DNA of 64,000 nt, from NCBI RefSeq assembly GCF_014076415.1, contig NZ_CP043568.1, positions 5,766,001 to 5,830,000 of the forward strand, given 5' to 3'. This DNA is from Comamonas testosteroni (GTDB lineage: Bacteria; Pseudomonadota; Gammaproteobacteria; Burkholderiales; Burkholderiaceae_C). Numbering within the stretch: position 1 is the stretch's first letter; each line of letters begins with the position of its first letter. Below, one piece after another: positions 34,863-43,974 of the stretch. The translations under genes were made by a program, and so were the position numbers. The notes beneath the pieces are model-generated. The model worked only from the letters and a program-made list of their open reading frames with translations, was not told where the DNA came from and made no database searches.

Positions 34863-35783
34863 TCAGTGGTTCGGCACGGCCGTGGGCGCATGGCGCTCGG
34901 CCGCCGGAATGCGGCCGAACTGGCCGCTGCGGAAGTCCTCCAGCGCCTGCTGGATTTCCTCGTCGCTGTTCATGACGAAGGGGCCGTAGCCGACCACGGG
35001 CTCGTCAATCGGCTCGCCTGACAGCCAAAGCAGCGTGACGTCGCTGCTGGCTTCCAGATGCACGCTGTCCGCAGCGCGATCCATATGCACCAGCTGTCCG
35101 GCGCGGGCAATCTCCTGTCCGTTGACCAGCAGCGTGCCGTGCAGCACCACCAGCGCCAGCGTGCGGCCGGCCCGGGCCTGCAGCTCGGTGGCTGCTCCGG
35201 CGTTCAGCCTCACATCCCAGACATCAATGGGCGTGAAGGTCTTCGCCGGGCCGCGATAGGCAGGCCCCTCGCTGCCAAGGTAGTCACCGGCAATGACACG
35301 CAGATGACCCGCACCGTCCGCCAACGCGACCTGCGGGATGTCGGCATTCAGCAGGGTCTGGTAGCCGGGGGCGGACATCTTGTCCCTGGCCGGCAGGTTG
35401 ACCCACAGCTGCACCATCTCCAGCGGGCCGCCGCTCTTGGCAAAGGCTTCGGAGTGGTACTCCTCGTGCAGGATGCCCGAGGCCGCCGTCATCCACTGCA
35501 CGTCGCCGGGGCCGATGGTGCCGCCGGCGCCCGTGGAGTCGCGGTGGGCCACTTCACCCTCGTAGACGATGGTCACGGTCTCGAAGCCGCGGTGCGGATG
35601 CGTGCCCACGCCGCGCCGCACCGTGGTGGGCGTGAAGTTCTGGGGACCGGCGTGATCCAGCAGCAGAAAGGGGCTCAGGGCCCTGCCGTGGTCGCCATAG
35701 CTGAACAGCGAGCGCACCGGAAAGCCATTGCCCACCCAGTGGGGTCGGGGAGCTTCGTAGACACCCAGGATTTTCTTGAGCAT
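34863..35783 (-). CDS. Pirin-family protein 2
   Basis: A 306-residue cupin-fold protein. The N-terminal cupin carries VGTHPHRGFETVTIVYEG and GDVQWMTAASGILHEEYH, which hold the metal-binding His and Glu. The C-terminal pirin domain is complete. The start at MLKKILGVYEAP has a good AAGGAG. It leads the operon with the two hydrolases and is divergent from LysR 3, a common genomic arrangement for pirin genes. Compared with pirin 1 it is shorter by about 40 residues. Confidence 0.88.
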   Translation of the reverse strand: MLKKILGVYEAPRPHWVGNGFPVRSLFSYGDHGRALSPFLLLDHAGPQNFTPTTVRRGVGTHPHRGFETVTIVYEGEVAHRDSTGAGGTIGPGDVQWMTAASGILHEEYHSEAFAKSGGPLEMVQLWVNLPARDKMSAPGYQTLLNADIPQVALADGAGHLRVIAGDYLGSEGPAYRGPAKTFTPIDVWDVRLNAGAATELQARAGRTLALVVLHGTLLVNGQEIARAGQLVHMDRAADSVHLEASSDVTLLWLSGEPIDEPVVGYGPFVMNSDEEIQQALEDFRSGQFGRIPAAERHAPTAVPNH

Positions 35784-35914
35784 GACATTTCTCCTTGCGG
35801 CTGGCCTGCGGTCCCTGTGGATGCCGCAGGCGTTGAACATGGAGAAAGTATGAATTTGGAACGATGACTTGAGTAGCCCACAATATTCAGCCTCAGAGTT
35901 CTATTTTTAAAACG

Positions 35915-36826
35915 ATGAAGCTGCCCGATCTCAACGAGCTCTACTACTTCGCCCAGGTGGTCGAGCATGGTGGATTCGCACCTGCAGGCCGCGCCCTGGG
36001 GCTGCCCAAGTCCAAGCTCAGCCGCCGCGTGGCCCTGCTCGAAGAGCGCCTGGGCGCGCAATTGCTGCTGCGTTCCACGCGCAGCTTTGCCGTGACCGAG
36101 GTGGGCAAGCGCTACTACCAGCACTGCCGCGCCATGCTGACCGAGGCCGAGGCCGCCGAAGAGTCGGTGGCGCTGGTGCATTCCGAGCCCTGCGGCAAGG
36201 TGCGCATGAGCTGCCCCGTGGCCTTGCTGGCCTCACGCGTGGGTCGCATGCTGGGCGAATTCATGCGCCAGTACCCGCGCGTGGAGCTGCAGGTAGACGA
36301 GACCAACCGGCGCGTGGACGTGGTCGGCGAGGGGCTGGATCTGGCCCTGCGCGTGCGCCCGCCGCCGCTGCAGGACAGCGATCTGGTGCTGCGCACGCTG
36401 GCAGAGCGCCGGCAATGCCTGGTGGCCGCACCCGAGCTGCTGCAGCGCCTGGGTCAGCCCGGCGGCCCCATGGACCTGTCGGCCTGGCCCAGCCTGGACA
36501 TGGGCGGCCTGCAGGAAACCCACCGCTGGGTGCTGCACGGACCCGACGCCGTGCGCGCCGAGGTCAGGCACCAGCCGCGGCTGGTGACGCAGTCCATGCT
36601 GGCCCTGCGCGATGCGGCTCTGCTGGGCGCCGGGGTGGTCCAGCTGCCCAGCATGTTCGTGCGCGAGGACCTGCGCAGCGGCACGCTGGTGCAGGTGCTG
36701 CCGGGCTGGGAGCCGCGCTCCGAAATCATCCACGCCGTCTACGCCTCGCGTCGCGGTCAGCTGCCCGCCGTGCGCGCCCTGCTCGACCATCTGGCCCAGT
36801 CCTTCAGGACCTTGTCGGAAGAATGA
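35915..36826 (+). CDS. LysR-family transcriptional regulator 3
   Basis: A 303-residue LysR regulator of the CrgA/PrdR-like group. The helix-turn-helix lies in YYFAQVVEHGGFAPAGRAL and KSKLSRRVALLEERLG; the effector domain follows from about residue 90 (GKVRMSCPVALLASRVG). It is divergent from the pirin/hydrolase operon with 131 bp between the starts, so it most likely regulates it. I did not find an unambiguous palindrome in that gap. Confidence 0.9.
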   Translation: MKLPDLNELYYFAQVVEHGGFAPAGRALGLPKSKLSRRVALLEERLGAQLLLRSTRSFAVTEVGKRYYQHCRAMLTEAEAAEESVALVHSEPCGKVRMSCPVALLASRVGRMLGEFMRQYPRVELQVDETNRRVDVVGEGLDLALRVRPPPLQDSDLVLRTLAERRQCLVAAPELLQRLGQPGGPMDLSAWPSLDMGGLQETHRWVLHGPDAVRAEVRHQPRLVTQSMLALRDAALLGAGVVQLPSMFVREDLRSGTLVQVLPGWEPRSEIIHAVYASRRGQLPAVRALLDHLAQSFRTLSEE

Positions 36827-36867
36827 GCATCAAAACCGCCTGCAGCAATTTCTGGGTAAGCGCCGCA

Positions 36868-36886
36868 AGCTATCGAAACGATAGCT
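36868..36886. terminator. Hairpin between LysR 3 and glutathione peroxidase
   Basis: AGCTATCG-aaa-CGATAGCT is a perfect 8-bp hairpin in the 66-bp gap between convergent genes. There is no clear T-run, and the arms contain the GATAGCT core of the dispersed repeat, so it may be a repeat remnant acting as a terminator. Confidence 0.45.
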
Positions 36887-36892
36887 AAAGCA

Positions 36893-37378
36893 TCAGCCCA
36901 GAGCCGCCTGGATATCGTCCGCCAGCTTCTCGGGCTTGTCCTGGGGCGCGTAGCGGCGTATCACCTGCCCGTCGCGGCCCACGAGGAATTTGGTGAAATT
37001 CCATTTGATGGACTTGGTGCCCAGCACGCCCGGCGCTTCAGAGGTGAGCCAGCGGTACAGCGGATGCGCACCGTCGCCGTTGACTTCGATCTTGTGCATG
37101 AGCGGGAAGCTGACGCCGAAGTTCAGCTCGCAAAAGCTCGCGATCTCGTCATCCGAGCCTTTTTCCTGGGCACCGAACTGGTTGCAGGGAAAGCCCAGCA
37201 CCACCAGGCCCCGGTCCGCATATTGCTCGTGCAGTGCCTGCAAGCCTTTGTACTGGGGCGTGAAGCCGCAGGCACTGGCGGTATTCACGATCAGCAATAC
37301 CTTGCCCTGGTACTGCGACAGAGGAATGCTGCGCCCCTGGATGTCGGTGGCTTCAAAGTCATAAACGCTGTTTGCCAT
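36893..37378 (-). CDS. Glutathione peroxidase
   Basis: Reduces peroxides with thiols in the cytoplasm. The 161 residues show the family core KVLLIVNTASACGFTPQYKG, with a Cys in place of selenocysteine, LGFPCNQFGAQE with the partner Gln, and IKWNFTKFLV with the catalytic Trp/Asn. This is the Cys-type, thioredoxin-using class common in bacteria. I choose the ATG at 37378, at the start of MANSVYDFEA, as homologues begin there. Confidence 0.93.
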   Translation of the reverse strand: MANSVYDFEATDIQGRSIPLSQYQGKVLLIVNTASACGFTPQYKGLQALHEQYADRGLVVLGFPCNQFGAQEKGSDDEIASFCELNFGVSFPLMHKIEVNGDGAHPLYRWLTSEAPGVLGTKSIKWNFTKFLVGRDGQVIRRYAPQDKPEKLADDIQAALG

Positions 37379-37584
37379 GCTGATCTCCCGCCAAAGTGAA
37401 GCCCCAAGCTTAAGGCCGTCGGCAAAACATCTCACCATTGGAAACAAGCCTGCGCAGCCACGCCACGGAGACAATACCGGGGCTGCGACCATAGAAAAAC
37501 CGATCCCCGCAAGCAGAGCGCCTGTTTTTTGGGCATTCTTCGCAGTCTTGCCTTCTTGCGGCCCTTGGCGGGCTGCCTTGCAAC

Positions 37585-40113
37585 GTGCGTTTGTCCTTGA
37601 ACGAATTGAAAGAAAAATGGGTAGCTCAGGCCACGGCTCTGTGGATGCGCGCTCGCGCCAGCACTGCCGGCCAGCGCATTGCGGCCCTGCCCTGGTGGCG
37701 TCGCTGGCCGACGCGGCGTGAATGGCGGTGGTTTGCCGCGGCCTTGCCGGTGCTGTTTGTCGTCTATGTGCTGCTGCTGATTCCGTTCACGCCCAGCATC
37801 AGCGACATCCGCAAGGCCAAGCTCGAGCAACCGGCCCAGATCCTGAGCGCCGACGGCAAGCTGATCGGAGAGTTCAAGCGCAGCAACCGCCAGTGGGTGC
37901 CGCTGGAGCAGATTTCGCCAGCCGTGGTCAAGGCACTCGTGGCCACCGAAGACCATCGTTTCTACGAGCACCATGGCATGGACTTCACGCGCACCGTGGG
38001 TTCGGTCATCCATACGCTGGGCGGCAATCCCCAGGGCGGCTCCACCATCACCCAGCAGCTGGCACGCAATCTCTATCCCACGGAAATCGGCCGCGCCCGC
38101 AATGTGAACCGCAAGCTCAAGGAGGCGATCACGGCCTTCAAGATCGAGGCGCTCTACACCAAGGACGAGATTCTCGAGACCTATCTGAACACCGTGCCCT
38201 TTCTCTACAACGCCTATGGCATAGAGATGGCGGCGCGCACCTATTTCGACAAGCCGGCGGCCAAGCTCACGGTGCTGGAAAGCGCCACGCTGGTGGGCAT
38301 GCTCAAGGGCAATGCCTATTACAACCCCGTGATCAACCCCGACCGCGCGATTGCCCGGCGCAACACCGTGCTGAGTCAGATGGTCAAGCGCGGCGAGCTC
38401 AAGGACGATGAGTTCGAGCGCCTCAAGAAGCGCCCCATGCGTCTGGACTTCGAGCGCCAGGAGGAACCCACGGGCATGGCGCCGCATTTTTCCCAGCAGC
38501 TGCGCAAATGGCTGATCGCCTGGGCCGACAAGCACGACTACAACATCTATACCGACGGTCTGGTGGTGCGCACCACTCTGGATTCGCGTCTGCAGACCTG
38601 GGCGCAGCAGGCCGTGAACCGCCAGATGCATACGCTGCAGGGCATTGCCAACAACAACTGGAGCCACCGCGACGGCTGGAGCGCCGAGAACGCCCTGGTG
38701 CTGCAGCTGGTGCGCGAGACGGAAGCCTTTCGCAAGCTCGCCAGAAGTGGCAGGCCTTCCGACATCAGCGAGGAAGAGGCGCTCAAGAAGCTGCTGGCCG
38801 ACAAGGCCTTCATGAGGCAGCTGCGCGAGGACAAGACCCGCGTGCAGGCCGGCTTTCTGGCCATAGACCCGCGCACCTCGGCCGTTCTGGCCTGGGTGGG
38901 AAGCCGCGACTATGCCCAGGATGCGTTTGACCATGTGGCCCAGGCACGCCGCCAGCCCGGCTCCACCTTCAAGCCCTTTGTCTATGGCGCAGCCCTGCAG
39001 CGCGGCGCCAGGCCCGATGACACACGCAAGGACGAAGCCGTGGAAATCCAGCTGCCCGGCGGCGAAGTCTGGCGCCCCAGCGACGCCGTCGAGCCCACGG
39101 GCGTGCCCATGAAGCTCAGCGATGCGCTGGCCTATTCCAAGAACACCATCACTGCCGAGCTGGGCCAGGAAGTGGGCATGGACCGCGTCATCAAGCTGGC
39201 CCGCGGCCTGGGCGTGCGCCAGAGCCCGCTGGAGCCCGTGCCTTCGCTGGCACTGGGCTCCAGCCCCGTCACGCTGCTGGAAATGGTCAACGCCTACGGC
39301 AGCATCGCCAACTCCGGTCGCTACATCCCGCCCCAGCTGGTCACCCGTATCGAGAATGCCGATGGCGAGCTGCTGGCCGAATTCACCCCGCCCAAGCCCG
39401 ATCAGGTCTGGGACGAGGAGGAGAACTACGGTCTGCTGGAGATGATGCGCGCCGTGATCGACAAGGGCACGGGCCGCGCGATTCGCAAGCAGTACGGCAT
39501 TCGCGCCGATGTGGCCGGCAAGACCGGCACCACCCAGGGCAATGCCGACGGCTGGTTCATCCTCATGCACCCGCAGATCGTGGCCGGCGCCTGGGCCGGC
39601 TTCAACGATGCGCGCATCACGCTCCGGAGCGACCAGTGGGGCCAGGGCTCGCGCAGCGCCCTGCCCATGGTGGGTGACTTCATGTCGCGCGCCATGCGCA
39701 GCCCGCTGCTCAATGCCAAGGCCCGGTTCACCGAGCCCAACACCAGCCACTGGTGGAGCGATCTGGTCGGCCGCCTGCGCGACAAGGTTCAGGAATGGAG
39801 CGGGCCCGCAGATGAGGGCAACGACCCCGATCGCACAGCGCCGACAGCACCTACCCATCCAGCGCCCAACAGGAGCAATGGCAGCGAGGTCGACATCATA
39901 GAGAGCACGCCTGCAGCGCCGCCCTCGACCGGCGGCCAGCCGGCGCCGGCCGACAGCGGCGCCCAGCCGCCTGATCTCGACAGCAGCCCCGGACTGGCAC
40001 CCGGCGAGATGATGCCGGCACCGGCCAGAACTCCCGCGCCTTCAAGCTGGAGCGATATAGGCACACCGCTGCCGCCAGCGGCGCCGCTGAATGCGCCGCA
40101 AGACAGCCCATAG
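37585..40113 (+). CDS. mrcA: Class A penicillin-binding protein (PBP1A family)
   Basis: Bifunctional peptidoglycan glycosyltransferase and transpeptidase anchored in the inner membrane. The 842 residues have a cytoplasmic basic start, one membrane anchor (about 50-68), a glycosyltransferase domain with catalytic Glu122 (ATEDHRFYEHHG) and GGSTITQQLARNLY, then a transpeptidase domain with GSTFKPF (Ser about 460), SKN (about 518) and KTGTT (about 646). Residues from about 755 are a Pro/Ala-rich, probably disordered tail. The start at 37585 is a GTG; I keep it as no better ATG exists upstream of the anchor. Confidence 0.92.
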   Translation: MRLSLNELKEKWVAQATALWMRARASTAGQRIAALPWWRRWPTRREWRWFAAALPVLFVVYVLLLIPFTPSISDIRKAKLEQPAQILSADGKLIGEFKRSNRQWVPLEQISPAVVKALVATEDHRFYEHHGMDFTRTVGSVIHTLGGNPQGGSTITQQLARNLYPTEIGRARNVNRKLKEAITAFKIEALYTKDEILETYLNTVPFLYNAYGIEMAARTYFDKPAAKLTVLESATLVGMLKGNAYYNPVINPDRAIARRNTVLSQMVKRGELKDDEFERLKKRPMRLDFERQEEPTGMAPHFSQQLRKWLIAWADKHDYNIYTDGLVVRTTLDSRLQTWAQQAVNRQMHTLQGIANNNWSHRDGWSAENALVLQLVRETEAFRKLARSGRPSDISEEEALKKLLADKAFMRQLREDKTRVQAGFLAIDPRTSAVLAWVGSRDYAQDAFDHVAQARRQPGSTFKPFVYGAALQRGARPDDTRKDEAVEIQLPGGEVWRPSDAVEPTGVPMKLSDALAYSKNTITAELGQEVGMDRVIKLARGLGVRQSPLEPVPSLALGSSPVTLLEMVNAYGSIANSGRYIPPQLVTRIENADGELLAEFTPPKPDQVWDEEENYGLLEMMRAVIDKGTGRAIRKQYGIRADVAGKTGTTQGNADGWFILMHPQIVAGAWAGFNDARITLRSDQWGQGSRSALPMVGDFMSRAMRSPLLNAKARFTEPNTSHWWSDLVGRLRDKVQEWSGPADEGNDPDRTAPTAPTHPAPNRSNGSEVDIIESTPAAPPSTGGQPAPADSGAQPPDLDSSPGLAPGEMMPAPARTPAPSSWSDIGTPLPPAAPLNAPQDSP

Positions 40114-40273
40114 CGCGGTTTTCAGCCACATGCCCCACTGGGCTGTCGAATAACTGGTCCAATTGCAGACCGATACCCGCCAGCAGGCCTCCCACCAGGA
40201 GGCCGCTGGCGGATTTGTTTTCGCCGGGCATGAAACCCACATGCCGAAAGCGCTGCGCCGACCCGGAGCCGAC

Positions 40274-41764
40274 ATGACCGCCAATACGCCAACCATCGTC
40301 ACCTTTGCCATCTACCTGCTGGGCATGCTGCTCATAGGCTGGGCGGGATACAAAGCCACGTCCAACCTGTCCGACTACATCCTGGGCGGGCGCAGTCTGG
40401 GCTCGGTGGTCACGGCCCTGTCGGCCGGGGCATCGGACATGAGCGGCTGGCTGCTCATGGGCCTGCCCGGGGCGGTGTTTGCCACCGGCCTGTCGGCCTC
40501 GTGGATTGCCATCGGTCTGTGCATCGGTGCCTGGCTCAACTGGCGCTTTGTCGCGGCACGCCTGCGCGTCTATACCGAGAAGGTGGGCAATGCGCTGACA
40601 TTGCCCGATTACTTCACCAACCGCTTCGAGGATGGCAGCAGCCTGCTGCGCATCGTCACGGCGCTGGTGATTCTGGTGTTCTTCACCGTCTACTGCGCCT
40701 CCGGCGTGGTCGCCGGCGCCCGCCTGTTCGAGTCCATGTTCGGCATGGACTACCAGACAGCCCTGTGGGTAGGCGCCGTGGCCACCATGGCCTATGTGTT
40801 CATCGGCGGCTTTCTGGCCGTGAGCTGGACCGACACCATCCAGGCCTCGCTGATGATCACCGCGCTGATCATGGCGCCGCTGATGGTGATCTATGCCGAC
40901 GGCGGCGTGGGTGCCAGCAGTGCCATCATCGAAACTGCGCGCAGCGGTGCCTTCGATATGTTCCAGGGCCAGGGAGCGATCGCCATCGTCTCCTTGCTGG
41001 CCTGGGGTCTGGGCTACTTCGGCCAGCCCCACATTCTGGTGCGCTTCATGGCGGCCGAGTCGATCAAGACCATTCCCAACGCACGCCGCATCGGCATGAG
41101 CTGGATGGTGCTGTGCCTGGGCGGCGCCGTGGCCGTGGGCTTCTTCGGCATTGCCTTCTTTGCCAGCCGCCCCGATATCGCGGTGAACGTCAACGGCAAC
41201 CATGAACTCGTGTTCCTGGAAGTCGCCAAGCTGCTGTTCAACCCCTGGATCAGCGGCGTGCTGCTGGCCGCCGTGCTGGCGGCCGTGATGAGCACCCTGT
41301 CCTGCCAGCTGCTGGTCTGCTCCAGCGCCCTCACGCAAGATATCTACAAGACCTTTCTGCACAAAAACGCCAGCCAGAAGCAGTTGGTCTGGTTCGGCCG
41401 CGCCATGGTGTTTGCCATTGCCGTGATAGCCATCCTCATTGCGCAAGACCCCAAGGCCAAGGTACTGGGCATGGTCAGCAATGCCTGGGCCGGTTTTGGC
41501 GCCGCCTTCGGCCCGCTGGTGCTGATTTCCCTGCTCTGGGCCCGCATGACGCGCAACGGCGCGCTGGCCGGCATGGTTGTGGGCGCGGTCACGGTGCTGG
41601 TCTGGCAGCATTACCAGTGGTTCAGGCTCTATGAAATCGTTCCCGGGTTTACGTTGTCCGCTATCGCAATCATAGTGGTCAGCCTGCTGGACAAAGGACC
41701 TTCGGCCACGATCACGGCCAAACACCGCGAGGTGGAGGCTGAAATCGCTGCCCACGGCGAATAA
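40274..41764 (+). CDS. putP: Sodium/proline symporter PutP
   Basis: Inner-membrane Na+:solute symporter, of the SSS family. The 496 residues have about 13 helices and family motifs GYKATSNLSDYILGGRSLG, GASDMSGWLLMGLPGA and FGQPHILVRFMA, which identify the proline subfamily. ATG at 40274 has CGGAGCCG upstream; an open frame farther up is not used because it lacks hydrophobic start features. It stands alone with a terminator downstream; no putA is in the window. Confidence 0.92.
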   Translation: MTANTPTIVTFAIYLLGMLLIGWAGYKATSNLSDYILGGRSLGSVVTALSAGASDMSGWLLMGLPGAVFATGLSASWIAIGLCIGAWLNWRFVAARLRVYTEKVGNALTLPDYFTNRFEDGSSLLRIVTALVILVFFTVYCASGVVAGARLFESMFGMDYQTALWVGAVATMAYVFIGGFLAVSWTDTIQASLMITALIMAPLMVIYADGGVGASSAIIETARSGAFDMFQGQGAIAIVSLLAWGLGYFGQPHILVRFMAAESIKTIPNARRIGMSWMVLCLGGAVAVGFFGIAFFASRPDIAVNVNGNHELVFLEVAKLLFNPWISGVLLAAVLAAVMSTLSCQLLVCSSALTQDIYKTFLHKNASQKQLVWFGRAMVFAIAVIAILIAQDPKAKVLGMVSNAWAGFGAAFGPLVLISLLWARMTRNGALAGMVVGAVTVLVWQHYQWFRLYEIVPGFTLSAIAIIVVSLLDKGPSATITAKHREVEAEIAAHGE

Positions 41765-41785
41765 ACGCTGTCACGCCCCTGCCCA

Positions 41786-41819
41786 AGCCCTGCCCGGCCA
41801 TGCCGCCAGGGCTTTTTTG
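41786..41819 (+). terminator. Terminator of putP
   Basis: AGCCCTG and CAGGGCT arms (41786-41792 and 41807-41813) with inner GC pairing, followed by TTTTTTG. Confidence 0.85.
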
Positions 41820-41941
41820 TCGTCGAAAACCGCTCTCCAGGCTGCACAAAAAATAGGCGCAACTTGCATTTTCAGGGCCTATCCGTCACACTTGCGGGTC
41901 GAAATTTCAGGCATTACCTGAGATTCTGAAAGGTTTAGTGA

Positions 41942-42361
41942 ATGCTCAAGGCCGCTGCAGCCAAGGTATATCAGACGGGTTTAGCGTTGATGCTGGGTGC
42001 CGCTTTTGCGCTGGCATCCCCTGCGGCTTTGGCGCGAAAAGCGCCCGAAGTCGGTGCCACCGTTCCCGGCTTTGAGACCGTGAGCCTGGCCGATCTGCCG
42101 CGCGAAGGCCGCACCACCTATGGGCGAATCCTCCAGGGCGGTCCGTTTTCCAGCGACAAGGACGGCACAGTTTTCGGCAACCGTGAGCGCATACTTCCGC
42201 GCCAGGCCAGAGGCTATTACCGCGAATACACCGTGCGCACGCCAGGCGCGAAAAACCGGGGTGCACGACGCATAGTCTGTGGCGGCTTGCAGCCCCAGGT
42301 TCCCGATGCCTGCTTCTACACTGGCGACCACTACAACAGCTTTCAGCAAATCGTCCAATGA
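41942..42361 (+). CDS. Secreted guanyl-specific ribonuclease, barnase family
   Basis: A 139-residue exported ribonuclease of the N1/T1/barnase family. Residues 1-31 are a Sec signal (cleavage after ALA). The mature part has FGNRERILP, and the catalytic set Glu95 (GYYREYTV), Arg109/Arg110 (GARRIVCG) and His130 (TGDHYNSF), all where barnase has them. Two Cys (113, 124) may form a disulfide. The next gene on the same strand encodes a barstar-like inhibitor, 142 bp downstream. It probably degrades RNA outside the cell for nutrition, though antagonism of neighbours is possible. Confidence 0.9.
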   Translation: MLKAAAAKVYQTGLALMLGAAFALASPAALARKAPEVGATVPGFETVSLADLPREGRTTYGRILQGGPFSSDKDGTVFGNRERILPRQARGYYREYTVRTPGAKNRGARRIVCGGLQPQVPDACFYTGDHYNSFQQIVQ

Positions 42362-42503
42362 AGTTAAAAGATGCCCTCCAGGCCCGCCATACAGCGGCTT
42401 TTGACCTCTTGAATTCCGCAGCGGCGGTTTGCGCAGACAGCCTGCAGCGCTGTCAGTACCGACTCTGCCACCAGTTTTGATGTTTTTAGAAAGAATCACG
42501 GAG

Positions 42504-42929
42504 ATGGACACGCCACTTCGTAAGCCCTCGGAAACACCGTTGCGCAATGTTCGCCCGAACATCGTGCAATCCATTCGCGCCTATCGCATTCCTGATCTTC
42601 AGGCAGCAGCAGAGGCGCTGGGCTCCCATTTCCTCTATGCCAATCTGGCCCATGCCCAGACCAAGGCCGATGTTTTCGAGCTGCTGTCCACCCAGTTCTA
42701 CCTGCCGGCACACTTTGGCAAGAACTGGGATGCGCTTTATGACTGCATGACCGACCCGATCAACAAATCCGGCCCGCAACCCGGTTTTGTGGTGGTGCTC
42801 GACCAGATTCCGACCACTCCCAAGTTCGACAAGGAAGTGCGCGAGCAGTTGCTGGACGTGTTCCGCGATACTGCGGACTTCTGGGCAGAGCGCAAGATTC
42901 CCTTCCGCTGCTTTTACTCATTCCTGTAG
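42504..42929 (+). CDS. Barstar-family ribonuclease inhibitor
   Basis: A 141-residue cytoplasmic inhibitor of barnase-like RNases that protects the producer. The barstar fold occupies about residues 30-141, with the signature LPAHFGKNWDALYDCMTDP and a final IPFRCFYSFL. There is no signal peptide. An N-terminal extension of about 25 residues precedes the domain. I use the ATG at 42504 (GGAG just upstream and AGAAAG farther up); the ATG at 42480 is an alternative. Cognate partner of the RNase gene just before it. Confidence 0.9.
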   Translation: MDTPLRKPSETPLRNVRPNIVQSIRAYRIPDLQAAAEALGSHFLYANLAHAQTKADVFELLSTQFYLPAHFGKNWDALYDCMTDPINKSGPQPGFVVVLDQIPTTPKFDKEVREQLLDVFRDTADFWAERKIPFRCFYSFL

Positions 42930-42957
42930 GTCGGCTGCTGCGGCGCACACAACACAA

Positions 42958-42986
42958 AATGCCCGCCTTGAATGCGGGCGTTTTTG
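42958..42986 (+). terminator. Terminator of the barstar gene
   Basis: GCCCGC, loop cttgaat, GCGGGC (42961-42979), then GTTTTTGC, with AAAA on the left. It lies between the convergent barstar and TerC genes and may serve both. Confidence 0.85.
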
Positions 42987-43003
42987 CTTTCAGAACCAAA
43001 GGC

Positions 43004-43696
43004 TCAGGCGGGGCGGCCCTGAGCTGCGGCCTTGAGTTGCATCCACTTGCCCATTGCAATCACCAGCACGGCGCCACAGGCGGCCGCTGCGTAATGCGCC
43101 CAGGGATTGGTCCGTACAAAACCTTCGAGCATATGGTCGCTGGTGATGGTTTCGCCGGCCACCCAGCCAATCAGTGCCGCGCCCAAAGTGACGATGGCCG
43201 GAAAACGCTCCATCAGCTTGATCATCAGCGTGGAGCCAAAGATGACCAGCGGAATGCTGATGGCCAGGCCCAGAATCAGCAGCAGCATATCGCCGCCCGC
43301 TGCAGCAGCCACGGCGATCACATTGTCCAGACTCATGACCAGATCGGCGAGCAAAATGGTGCGAACGGCAGCCATCATGCCCTGCCTGGCCACACTGCCG
43401 GAATCCTCTCCTTCATCTTCGCCCTTGAGCAGGCCCACGCCAATCCATAGCAGCAGCAGGCCACCGATCACCTCGACGAATGGCAGCTGCATCAGCTTGG
43501 CTGCCACCACTGTCAAGGCAATACGCAACACCACGGCGGCGCCGGAGCCGAACAGCACCGCTTTCTTCTGCTGCTGCGGCGGCAGGCCACGTGCGGCCAG
43601 AGCGATGACCACCGCGTTGTCACCCGAGAGAATGATGTTGATCCAGACGATCTTGAACAAGCCGATCCAGAAATCGGCACCGAGCATGGCATCCAT
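43004..43696 (-). CDS. TerC-family membrane protein
   Basis: A 230-residue integral membrane protein of the TerC family (about seven helices), whose members are linked to tellurite resistance and metal, especially manganese, export. Motifs are VWINIILSGDNAVVIALAARG and ILLADLVMSLDNVIAVAAAA, both with the conserved acidic/Asn residues in membrane helices. A charged loop KGEDEGEDSG follows the third helix. ATG at 43696 has AGGAAT seven bases upstream. Two stable hairpins lie in its leader. Confidence 0.88.
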   Translation of the reverse strand: MDAMLGADFWIGLFKIVWINIILSGDNAVVIALAARGLPPQQQKKAVLFGSGAAVVLRIALTVVAAKLMQLPFVEVIGGLLLLWIGVGLLKGEDEGEDSGSVARQGMMAAVRTILLADLVMSLDNVIAVAAAAGGDMLLLILGLAISIPLVIFGSTLMIKLMERFPAIVTLGAALIGWVAGETITSDHMLEGFVRTNPWAHYAAAACGAVLVIAMGKWMQLKAAAQGRPA

Positions 43697-43718
43697 GGAA
43701 AATATTCCTGAGTTCTCT

Positions 43719-43767
43719 GTCCGTTGCACCTTGAACGGACAAACGCCCGGCATTGCAAAGCCAGGCG
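43719..43767 (-). promoter_or_regulatory. Tandem hairpins in the leader of the TerC gene
   Basis: Two stems lie back to back 23 bp before the start: CGCCTGGC/GCCGGGCG with one G-U pair (43744-43767) and GTCCGTT/AACGGAC (43719-43740), the latter directly before the ribosome site. They could form a translational switch. The known Mn riboswitch consensus is not visible. Confidence 0.4.
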
Positions 43768-43974
43768 TGATCAATGCGTGGAAGTTTAGCCAACTGCCTC
43801 TTGGAGCCGCTGTCGGCGTATTGCTTCTGACGTCATGGGAATTGCAGGCCACGGAGTTCGCTTCCGTTTTGGGACAGACTCCGCAGGCACCTCAAATTAC
43901 CAGTTTTCAGTGATAGCCAAGCGACTTGATCTCGGTAACAGTGGGATACGAAAACCAGCGGCACCTCACACAAT

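Noticed and set aside
37432-39858. 808-codon minus-strand frame
   Set aside because: Antisense to the penicillin-binding protein gene, which has all catalytic motifs.
39896-41755. 619-codon minus-strand frame
   Set aside because: Antisense to putP; composition dominated by Gln, His and Gly.
43697-43974. Manganese riboswitch upstream of the TerC gene
   Set aside because: The conserved GGGGAGUAGC-type core is not present on the minus strand; only two simple hairpins are.
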